Positions 6,763-12,502 of a stretch of 12,502 nucleotides of DNA are shown in pieces. Position numbers and translations under genes: made by a program. The notes under the pieces are model-generated. The model made no database searches. It saw only the letters and a list, made by a program, of their open reading frames with translations, and had not been told where the DNA came from. How positions within the stretch are numbered: the stretch's first letter is position 1; each line of letters begins with the position of its first letter. Origin of the DNA: Candidatus Eiseniibacteriota bacterium (GTDB lineage Bacteria; Eisenbacteria; RBG-16-71-46; CAIMUX01; WJJG01); contig VGIY01000047.1 of assembly GCA_016867695.1 (NCBI GenBank), positions 1 to 12,502 of the forward strand, read 5' to 3'.

Positions 6763-8472
6763 TCAGTCCCGCACGAGAGCCACCGAACGCACCAGGCTGC
6801 GCTCGGCGGCCGGCGAGGATGTCCGCCAGAGCGCGCGGATCAGGTAGAGCCCGGTCGGGAGCTGGTCGCCGCCCGCGCTCGTTCCGTCCCAGGAGAGGAG
6901 CAGCGGGCCGCCGGCGCGCGCCCCCGCGACGAGCGTCGCCACGCGCCGTCCGTCGAGCCCGAACACGTCGGCCGTCACCCGCGCCGGGCCCGCCGCCGCG
7001 GGCGACAAGGCGATGCGGCAGTAGCGCGGCGCTCCGGGGCGATCGGGGAAGAAGAGCAGCGGCTCGGGCGCGAGCGCCCCCCCTTCGCCGGAGAGGCCCG
7101 AGCGCATCTCCGGCGGCTCGCCGGGCGTCGCCCCCGCCGAGGCCGGACAGGGAATCAGCGCGCAGGGATCGACCAGCCGCCCCCCCTCGACCCAGCGCTC
7201 CAGCGACACGCCGCGGCCGTCCAGCCCGCCCGGCATATAGCGCGCGTAGTCGACGGCGAGGCCGTCGGCGTCGATGAGCACGACCTCGTCGGCGTAGCCG
7301 CGCTCGGCGTCGACGCTGTTGTTGAGCGCCGGCCAGGCGCCGCGCCGGGCGAGCACGAACTCCGCGGCCCGGGGGAAGACGGCCGTGAAGGCCGCCTCGC
7401 TCTCGACCGCCACCCGGCAGCGCCCCGGCTCGATGGGCGCGGGTCCGACGACGATCGTCGTCCGTCCCGAGGCGTCGCGCAGGCCCCAGCCCCCCAGATC
7501 GACGCTCTCTCCCGACCGGTTCCAGAGCTCGACCCACTCGCACTCCCCCGGCCGCGGCTCATACTGGATCTCCGAGATGAGAACGTCGCCCGCGCCGGCG
7601 CGCACGAGGATGTCCGCGACGCCCCCCGCGCCCGACGGCCCCTGCACGGCCACACGCAGCGACCCCGCGCCGCCGGCGCCCTCGACCTCGAGCTCCCAGG
7701 AGAGCGCGCGCGTCTCGCCGGGCGCCAGCTCTCCGAGCCGCTCCCCCGCCGGCCGGACGCGCAGCAGGGGAGCGGCGATCTCCCAGCGCAGATCGTCCAG
7801 GGCCAGGGGCCGCGTTCCTCCGTTGGCGATCGTCACCCGCAGGAGCCCCGGGTGGCAGCCGTCGAGGACCGGCGGCTCGACGCGGACCTCTTCGAGCAGG
7901 AGCAGCAGGGCGGGGGCGTTCGGCTGTCCCGGCGTGCAGCGCGCCGCGGGGCGGAAGTCGGCGGCGTTGTCGTCGCTGTCCACGCCGTCGGCCGTCCGGG
8001 CCAGCGACGAGCCCGCCGGCACGCGGGGCGCGGGGCGCGTTTCGTAGTACTCGGCGTACTCGAGATCGCCCCACCCGACGCAGTCGGCGACCGTCCCCAG
8101 CGCCGAGCGAAGCCGCACCCCGTCGGGCCCGTTCTGGAGCGCCAGCGGCGCGCGCGCGTCCGCGGGCACCTCGGCCAGTTCGCCGGCGATGAGGAAGAAC
8201 CCGCCGGGGACGATGCGATCCCCGGGGCGCCCCTCCCACTGCGCGCGCCAGTCTCCCGGCCTCGCCCCGTTGCCCGCCTCGAGCCGCCACCCGGCCAGGT
8301 CGACCGGCTGCGTCCCGGCGTGGTGGAGCTCGACCCACTCCCGGCCGGCGTCGGCCCCGGCGGGGTCGTAGAGCACCTCGTTGATGCAGACCGCGCCCGC
8401 GGGGAGGGCTCCGGCGAGGAGCAGGCAGGCGGCCGCACGGCCCGATCCGATTCGTTTGCTGCTTCCAGGCAC
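6763..8472 (-). CDS. Secreted protein with two lamin-tail domains and a FlgD-like C-terminal module
   Basis: This is a 569-aa protein with a GTG start 7 nt behind GGGAGG. A signal peptide covers residues 1-27 (core ACLLLAGALPAGA). The first lamin-tail domain (about 28-185) begins INEVLYDPAG, has EWVELHHAG and VDLAGWRLE, and ends with SSLARTADGVDSDDNAADF and PGQPN, a typical bacterial form. Residues 190-290 look like a CARDB/Ig-type strand domain. The second lamin-tail domain (about 297-450) has ISEIQYEP, CEWVELWNRSG and VDLGGWGLRDASG. Residues 485-555 contain VFGLDGRRVATL, then LSWDGTSAGG and LPTGLYLIRALW, the FlgD-like/T9SS-type C-terminal fold. Lamin-tail domains are Ig-like modules found in secreted bacterial proteins, often with hydrolases. 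Here there is no enzyme domain, so binding, adhesion or surface display is more likely. It leads a tight three-gene block with two predicted outer-membrane barrels. Confidence 0.85.
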   Translation of the reverse strand: MPGSSKRIGSGRAAACLLLAGALPAGAVCINEVLYDPAGADAGREWVELHHAGTQPVDLAGWRLEAGNGARPGDWRAQWEGRPGDRIVPGGFFLIAGELAEVPADARAPLALQNGPDGVRLRSALGTVADCVGWGDLEYAEYYETRPAPRVPAGSSLARTADGVDSDDNAADFRPAARCTPGQPNAPALLLLLEEVRVEPPVLDGCHPGLLRVTIANGGTRPLALDDLRWEIAAPLLRVRPAGERLGELAPGETRALSWELEVEGAGGAGSLRVAVQGPSGAGGVADILVRAGAGDVLISEIQYEPRPGECEWVELWNRSGESVDLGGWGLRDASGRTTIVVGPAPIEPGRCRVAVESEAAFTAVFPRAAEFVLARRGAWPALNNSVDAERGYADEVVLIDADGLAVDYARYMPGGLDGRGVSLERWVEGGRLVDPCALIPCPASAGATPGEPPEMRSGLSGEGGALAPEPLLFFPDRPGAPRYCRIALSPAAAGPARVTADVFGLDGRRVATLVAGARAGGPLLLSWDGTSAGGDQLPTGLYLIRALWRTSSPAAERSLVRSVALVRD

Positions 8473-8528
8473 GCCCGACCTCCCGGCGACGGTGCGACAC
8501 GACCGCAGCGGGGAGTAGCCGGAACGAT

Positions 8529-8543
8529 GCCGCCATCGGCGGC
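8529..8543 (-). terminator. Short GC hairpin after motB, weak terminator candidate
   Basis: GCCGCC and GGCGGC form a perfect 6-bp stem with a 3-nt loop, 20 bases after the motB stop in the direction of transcription. No T-run follows. It could slow or end transcription of the Hpt-motA-motB operon, but it may also be a chance GC-rich palindrome. Confidence 0.2.
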
Positions 8544-8562
8544 GGCCGGGACAGGACGACCG

Positions 8563-9330
8563 CTAGTCGGCGCCGGCCCGGGAGAAGACGAAGGCGACGC
8601 GCCGGTTCTCGGCGCGCCCCTCCGGCGTCGAGTGGCTGGCCACGGGCTCCGAGCCGGCGTACCCGCAGGCGGCGAAGCGCTCGGGGGCGATGTGCTCCAC
8701 CTCCAGCAGGTAGCGCACGACCGCCGTGGCCCGCGCCGTGGAGAGCTCCCAGTTGGAGGCGAACGCGCCGGCCCGCAGCGGCAGGTTGTCGGTGTGCCCC
8801 TCGACGAAGACGCGCCGCGGGAAGTGCCGGCAGACGGCGGCCACCTTGCGCAGCAGCGCCAGCGCCTCCGGCCTGAGCTCGGCCGACCCGGGGGGGAAGA
8901 AGACCTGATCGCGCACCGCCAGGGCGATGCCCCGGTCGGTGCGTTGCAGCGACGAGGAGCCGGTCAGCCCCTCCTCGGCCACCGCCGCCGTCAGCTTGTG
9001 CTCGAGCATCTCGTCGGTGACCGATTCGCGGCCCGTCATCCCGTCGCCGGCGCTGATCGAGGCCGTGCGTCCCAGGGCAACGACCGAGGGGATCGAGGGG
9101 GCGGCGCCCAGCGCGCTGCGCATCGAGCCGACGAGCGAGCGGTACTTGATCACATCCATGGTCGAGAAGGAGGCGATGAGCACGAAGAAGCAGAGCAGCA
9201 GCGACATCAGGTCGCAGTAGGTGACGACCCACGCCGGCGCGCCCTCCTCGGCCGGACGCCCCTGCGGACGGCCGAGGTCCTCGCCCATCGCCGGGTCGGA
9301 CGGCTCGTGCGGGAATCCCGACTCGGCCAT
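8563..9330 (-). CDS. motB: Flagellar stator protein MotB
   Basis: This is a 255-aa MotB/PomB-type stator protein that, with MotA, conducts ions through the inner membrane and anchors the stator to peptidoglycan. After a hydrophilic N-terminus (1-33), the single membrane helix at about 37-57 contains YCDLMSLLLCFFVLIASFSTMD. Asp40 matches the invariant ion-carrying aspartate. A linker with the plug region follows. The OmpA-type peptidoglycan-binding domain (about 135-252) shows FFPPGSAEL, EGHTDNLPL (Asp181), WELSTARA (Arg200) and ENRRVAF. The length is usual for the family. The ATG at 9330 follows GGGGAGA. It lies 34 nt after motA and is the last gene of an Hpt-motA-motB run. Assignment is firm; whether protons or sodium drive it is not settled by MotB alone. 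Confidence 0.95.
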   Translation of the reverse strand: MAESGFPHEPSDPAMGEDLGRPQGRPAEEGAPAWVVTYCDLMSLLLCFFVLIASFSTMDVIKYRSLVGSMRSALGAAPSIPSVVALGRTASISAGDGMTGRESVTDEMLEHKLTAAVAEEGLTGSSSLQRTDRGIALAVRDQVFFPPGSAELRPEALALLRKVAAVCRHFPRRVFVEGHTDNLPLRAGAFASNWELSTARATAVVRYLLEVEHIAPERFAACGYAGSEPVASHSTPEGRAENRRVAFVFSRAGAD

Positions 9331-9364
9331 GGCTTCTCCCCGGAGGCGCCGCCCGCCGCCCGCG

Positions 9365-10183
9365 CTAGGCGGCCCGGCGCTGCTCCCCGTCGCCCTCCAC
9401 CGCCATCGGCCGGCGGCGGTTGGTGCGCTCGATCACATCCTGGCGGCCGCGGGGCTCGATGTAGGAGAGCAGCCGCGCGCGGACGATGCTCGGGTGGTTC
9501 GCGGCCAGGATGCCCATGATGCCCTGGATGACGATCTCCCGGGTCTGCGCCTCGCGGGCGGAGCGCTCGGCCAGCTTGTCGGCCAGCGGCAGGGCGATCA
9601 GGTAGGCGATCAGCGCCCCGTAGAGCGTCGTCAGGATGGCCACGGCCATCGCCGGGCCGATGCTGCGCGGGTCGTCCATCCGCGCCAGCATCTGCACGAG
9701 TCCGATCAGCGTGCCGATCATCCCGAACGCGGGCGCGGCCGCGCCGATCGAGCGCAGGATCCCCTGGCCCCGCTGATGGCGGTCGATGGTCGCGGCCATC
9801 TCGCTGGCCAGCGTCGAGCGCACCAGTTCGGGCTCGGTCCCGTCGATGCAGAGCTGGATGCCCTGGTTGAGGAAGCTGTCGCGGATCGGCACGCTCTCCA
9901 GCGACAGCAGGCTGTCGCGCCGCGACTTCTCGGCCAGGCGGACGATCTCCTCGACGAGCTCCGCCGGGGGGCGCAGCCTGTCGAAGAAGGCGTTGCGCAC
10001 GACCTTGGCGGTCGAGAGGACCGTGGCGAAGGGGTAGCGGATGAGCATCGTCGCCACGGTCCCGCCGACGACGATCAGGAGCGCGGGCGCGTTGACGAAG
10101 ATCAGGGGCGTGCCGCCCATGAAGATCGACGCGGCGATGAGGTAGACGCCTGCGGCGACGCCGATGACCGTGGCGAGGTCCAT
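9365..10183 (-). CDS. motA: Flagellar stator protein MotA (PomA/MotP-like)
   Basis: This is a 272-aa stator subunit with four membrane helices at about 2-22, 32-50, 148-168 and 178-201. A large cytoplasmic loop between helices 2 and 3 carries the KSRRDSLLSLE region that contacts the flagellar rotor in this family. The segment PAFGMIGTLIGLVQML, then DDPRSIGPAMAVAILTTLYGALIAY, is the characteristic MotA/PomA signature. The compact size and the sequence around helices 3 and 4 look closer to sodium-type PomA/MotP than to E. coli MotA, but ion choice is inference. It starts with ATG at 10183, 16 nt after the Hpt gene, and precedes motB by 34 nt. The function, torque generation for flagellar rotation, is well supported. 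Confidence 0.95.
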   Translation of the reverse strand: MDLATVIGVAAGVYLIAASIFMGGTPLIFVNAPALLIVVGGTVATMLIRYPFATVLSTAKVVRNAFFDRLRPPAELVEEIVRLAEKSRRDSLLSLESVPIRDSFLNQGIQLCIDGTEPELVRSTLASEMAATIDRHQRGQGILRSIGAAAPAFGMIGTLIGLVQMLARMDDPRSIGPAMAVAILTTLYGALIAYLIALPLADKLAERSAREAQTREIVIQGIMGILAANHPSIVRARLLSYIEPRGRQDVIERTNRRRPMAVEGDGEQRRAA

Positions 10184-10199
10184 CGCCCCCCCGGTTTTC

Positions 10200-10643
10200 C
10201 TAGCTCTCGGCCGCGGGCCGATCCGCCCCCTGGGCGGCGCCCGCGCCGCCCAGGCGCTTCAGCTCGCGCAGCAACCGCTGGTCCGGCGGGCTCATCTCCC
10301 GGCCCGCGCGAAGGGCCTCGAGGTCGTCGCCCAGGATCGCGCACGCCTGCTCCGCGGCCCGCCGCCAGGACTCGTCCGCCGGCGCTCCGGCGAGCAGGGC
10401 CAGCACCGCCCGCTCGAGCTCCCGGGCGAGCTCCCCGATGGGCAGGTAGCCGATCTGCATCGCCGCGCCCTTGACGCTGTGCGCCGCGCGATGGAACTGC
10501 TTGAGCCGCTCCTCGCCCGGCCCCCCCTCGGGCCAGGCGTCGAGGATGCCGCGCATGGCGTCCAGACACTGGTTGCTGGAGGAGAGGAAGATCCCGCGCA
10601 GGACTTCCATCTCTTCGGGGCTGAAGCTGTTCTCGAGCGTCAT
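10200..10643 (-). CDS. Histidine phosphotransfer (Hpt) domain protein
   Basis: This is a 147-aa, all-helical, cytoplasmic Hpt protein. The ATG at 10643 is chosen because GAGG lies just upstream and it opens directly into the domain. The frame continues upstream but would run into the amidase gene in another frame. Helices at about residues 10-35 and 44-70 lead into QFHRAAHSVKGAAMQIG. His55 in AHSVKGAA matches the phosphorylated histidine of the Hpt HxxKG motif. The C-terminal third (about 110-147) is variable and ends in a Gly/Ala-rich tail. There is no kinase or receiver domain in the protein, so it must take phosphate from a partner encoded elsewhere. Its position 16 nt upstream of motA, as first gene of the stator operon, suggests a phosphorelay linked to motility control. 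That link is inference. Confidence 0.85.
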   Translation of the reverse strand: MTLENSFSPEEMEVLRGIFLSSSNQCLDAMRGILDAWPEGGPGEERLKQFHRAAHSVKGAAMQIGYLPIGELARELERAVLALLAGAPADESWRRAAEQACAILGDDLEALRAGREMSPPDQRLLRELKRLGGAGAAQGADRPAAES

Positions 10644-10698
10644 CGTCCTCGTCCCCCCCGGGTGGACCCCTCGCGGACCCGCGGCCGTCGCTATGTAA

Positions 10699-10726
10699 TG
10701 ATCGGTTGGAGCAGGGGTTACCTTGA
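10699..10726 (-). promoter_or_regulatory. Possible sigma-28-like (flagellar) promoter upstream of Hpt-motA-motB
   Basis: On the minus strand TCAAGGTA (10719-10726) and ACCGATCA (10699-10706) are separated by 12 nt. The enteric FliA consensus is TAAAGTTT-N11-GCCGATAA. The -10 box matches at 6 of 8 positions including the CCGAT core, and the -35 matches at 5 of 8, with spacing one base long. The site lies in the most A/T-containing part of the 94-nt gap and about 55 nt before the Hpt start codon. The match is imperfect, so confidence is low. Confidence 0.3.
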
Positions 10727-10737
10727 CGGGAGACTTC

Positions 10738-12027
10738 CTAGCGGGAAGGGGCCGGGGGATTGAGCCGGCCGGAGACGGGTCCGCCCGCATCGGGCGCTTC
10801 CGCCGGTCCGCCCGGGAGGGCGGCGCCGCCGTGGCGGCGCGCGAAACGGTCGCGGAACTCGAGGACGCCTTCGGCGATCGCCCCGGCCAGCGCCTCGCGG
10901 TGGCCGTCTGAGGCGAGCTGGCGCGCATCCTCGGGGTTCGAGAGGAAGCCCAGCTCCACCAGCGCCGAGGGCACGCGGCAGGAGCGCAGGACGACGAAGT
11001 TGGCCTGCTTCACGCCGCGCGAGGCCGCCAACCGGCTCTCGACGAGCCGATCGAGGATCGCCTCGGCCAGCAGGCTGCTTCGGCGCACGGTGTCGGTCTT
11101 GAGCAGGTCGACGGCGAAGGGCAGCTCGGCGATCTCTCCCAGCAGCGGATCGGCCTCCTCGGTCACGGCCGCGTTCTCGAGCGCGGCCAGCTCGCGCGCG
11201 GCCACGTCCGACGCGCCGGCCAGCGAGAGGAAGAAGACCTCCGCGCCTCGCGGCGCACCGCTGCGGGCGCCGTTGACGTGGATGCTGATGAAGATGTCGG
11301 CGCTCTCCTGCTGCGCGCGGCGGGCGCGTCCGGCCAGGCTGACGAAGGTGTCGCGCTGCCTCGTCAGATGCACCTCCACGCCGGGCTCGCGGCCCAGCCG
11401 CGCCGCGGCCCGCCGGGCGACGTCGAGCACGATCTCCTTCTCCTGCAGGCGGCGATGGACGGCGCCCGGGTCGCGCCCGCCGTGCCCGGGATCGAGCACG
11501 ACGACGAAGGCGGGCGGCCGCTCGGGCTTCGGCCGCGCGCGCGGCCGGAAGACGTCGCAGACGACGCGCGCGGGGCGGTCCCCCTCGGGCGGCAGGTCGA
11601 AGATCTTCGTTCTGGCCGGGCCCGCCAGGTCCAGGACGACCTGCACGGTCATGCCCAGCCGGTTGATCCGGATGCGCTGCACCATCCAGTCGCCCGTCTC
11701 GGGGATGGCCAGATCCCCGGCCCGGCTGTCGCGCAGGTTGATGGCGACGCGGTCGGGGTCGCCGACGACGCGGTCTTCATGGACCGCCGGCTCGCTGAGG
11801 TCGAGCACGACGCGGAAGTGCTCGTCGCCCCCCCAGGTGCGGATGCGCAGCAACTCCGCGGCGCCCGCCGGGACACCGGCACCGAGGATCAGCAGGAGCG
11901 CGAGGGCCGCGGCCGGAGCCCCGGGACGACGGAGTCGGCCCCGCGCGCGCGCCGCCCGGCCGCGAGCCCTCCCCGCGCGGCGGACCGGCGAGGTCGGCGC
12001 GCGCTCCGATCGTCCCTGGCGACTCAT
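10738..12027 (-). CDS. N-acetylmuramoyl-L-alanine amidase (AMIN + Amidase_3, AmiC-type)
   Basis: This is a 429-aa zinc amidase that cleaves the bond between N-acetylmuramic acid and L-alanine in peptidoglycan, normally at the division site. Export is through an N-terminal signal. A long Arg-rich region (1-37, 13 Arg) precedes a hydrophobic core (AAALALLLILGAG) and a cleavage site near residue 57. The AMIN domain (about 58-160) includes FRVVLDLSEPA and VQVVLDLAGPA. The Amidase_3 domain (about 173-395) has VLDPGHGGRDPGA (His182), QEKEIVLDVA (Glu196), ISIHVNG (His250) and ALVELGFLSNPED (Glu358), the full zinc and catalytic set. An insert between His250 and Glu358 may hold the autoinhibitory helix known in this family. 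The Pro/Gly-rich C-terminal tail is disordered. The start is 11 nt after a DUF523 gene stop, so the two are likely co-transcribed. Confidence 0.95.
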   Translation of the reverse strand: MSRQGRSERAPTSPVRRAGRARGRAARARGRLRRPGAPAAALALLLILGAGVPAGAAELLRIRTWGGDEHFRVVLDLSEPAVHEDRVVGDPDRVAINLRDSRAGDLAIPETGDWMVQRIRINRLGMTVQVVLDLAGPARTKIFDLPPEGDRPARVVCDVFRPRARPKPERPPAFVVVLDPGHGGRDPGAVHRRLQEKEIVLDVARRAAARLGREPGVEVHLTRQRDTFVSLAGRARRAQQESADIFISIHVNGARSGAPRGAEVFFLSLAGASDVAARELAALENAAVTEEADPLLGEIAELPFAVDLLKTDTVRRSSLLAEAILDRLVESRLAASRGVKQANFVVLRSCRVPSALVELGFLSNPEDARQLASDGHREALAGAIAEGVLEFRDRFARRHGGAALPGGPAEAPDAGGPVSGRLNPPAPSR

Positions 12028-12038
12028 TCCCAGCCGTC

Positions 12039-12470
12039 CTAGTCGGGGTGGCCGAGGACTTCGATTCCATGCTCGCGCAGCAACGCGGCCGTGACGCCGT
12101 CTCCCGGCACCAGCTCATCCCCCCGGCGGATCCACCCGACCCCGCAGGATGGGCTCCGCGATTTCAGCAGCGCCGCCCGGATGCCGAGTCGCCGGCAGAG
12201 GCGCAGCGCCTCGTGCGCGCCGCGGAGGAAGTCCTCGGTGACATCCCGCCCGCGGACATCGATGACCCGGGCGCGCCCGGCCAGCACATCCCTGCCCGCG
12301 CCCCCGCGGATCTCCGCGGCGGGCCGCGGCGTCGGCAGGCCGCCGAGCTGCTCGGGGCAGATGGGCACCCAGCGCGAGGAGCCGGTCGCGGACAGGCACT
12401 GCTCGGGGGAGAGGCTTCGCCCGTCGTAGCGGCAGGAGACGCCGAGAAGGCACGCGCTGATGGCCTGCAC
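12039..12470 (-). CDS. DUF523 family protein (YbbK-like)
   Basis: This is a 143-aa cytoplasmic protein of the DUF523 family, whose biochemical role is not established. Family hallmarks are clear: ISACLLGVSCRYDG at the N-terminus (Cys7, Cys13), PICPEQLGGLPTPRPAAEI (Cys38), DVTEDFLRGA, LLKSRSPSCG (Cys109), and GDGVTAALLREHGIEV near the end. The conserved cysteines suggest metal or iron-sulfur binding, but that is inference. The GTG start at 12470 has GAGGGG a few bases upstream. The length is normal for the family, so it is complete. It precedes the amidase gene by 11 nt; the pairing may be only shared transcription. The 32 bases left to the window edge show no further supported gene. Confidence 0.93.
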   Translation of the reverse strand: MQAISACLLGVSCRYDGRSLSPEQCLSATGSSRWVPICPEQLGGLPTPRPAAEIRGGAGRDVLAGRARVIDVRGRDVTEDFLRGAHEALRLCRRLGIRAALLKSRSPSCGVGWIRRGDELVPGDGVTAALLREHGIEVLGHPD

Positions 12471-12502
12471 CGCCCCTCTTCCGCGGAACCGGCCTCAATC
12501 GA

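Noticed and set aside
6758..7543. Upstream extension of the 261-aa barrel frame.
   Set aside because: It overlaps the lamin-tail gene out of frame and is Arg-rich nonsense. The ATG at 6757 begins a proper signal peptide.
8370..8400. Lipoprotein signal on the lamin-tail protein (Cys29 after the hydrophobic core).
   Set aside because: The residues before the Cys are G-A-V, which do not fit a lipobox; ordinary signal peptidase I cleavage after Ala27 fits better.
6262..9519. 1085-residue open frame on the plus strand.
   Set aside because: It is Arg/Pro/Ala/Gly-rich with no recognisable motif and lies antisense to the lamin-tail gene, motB and part of motA, which have clear family signatures.
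10644..10928. Upstream extension of the Hpt frame.
   Set aside because: It runs through the intergenic gap into the amidase gene in another frame; the ATG at 10643 has a ribosome-binding site and starts the domain.

Overview
The window is a very GC-rich stretch of bacterial chromosome that is almost fully coding, with thirteen protein genes and no RNA gene, transposon or CRISPR array visible. The host looks like a diderm (Gram-negative-type) flagellated bacterium. It has motA/motB, predicted outer-membrane beta-barrels, one of which ends in a terminal Phe, and a secreted lamin-tail-domain protein with a FlgD-like C-terminal module. That mix resembles uncultured FCB-type lineages such as Eisenbacteria or Krumholzibacteria. 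This placement is an inference from gene content and base composition.

Region 1 (bases 1-2708, + strand) is a run of four closely spaced genes for membrane proteins of unknown function. They are the C-terminus of a DUF6754-like protein, a six-helix protein, a protein with two terminal membrane anchors and a roughly 230-residue alpha/beta domain outside the membrane, and another multi-helix protein. Gaps are only 14-30 nt, so they probably form one operon and perhaps one membrane complex. This is the best candidate in the window for an undescribed system.

Region 2 (2705-8472, - strand) begins, in the direction of transcription, with a three-gene secreted block: a double lamin-tail-domain protein (6763-8472), a 261-aa predicted beta-barrel (5972-6757) and a 520-aa predicted beta-barrel (4409-5971). 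The genes have almost no spacing and may be translationally coupled. Next come 177 non-coding bases holding a tandem repeat array (4277-4372). After that is a GIY-YIG nuclease-type gene (2705-4198) that ends convergently with region 1, the two stop codons sharing a single CTAG.

Region 3 (8563-12470, - strand) begins with a DUF523 gene and an AMIN-Amidase_3 peptidoglycan amidase. After a 94-nt gap carrying a possible flagellar-type (sigma-28-like) promoter comes an Hpt-motA-motB operon. It encodes a histidine phosphotransfer protein together with the flagellar stator. The amidase acts on the same peptidoglycan layer to which the MotB C-terminal domain anchors the stator.

Several very long open frames on the opposite strands are by-products of the GC bias and are not annotated as genes.
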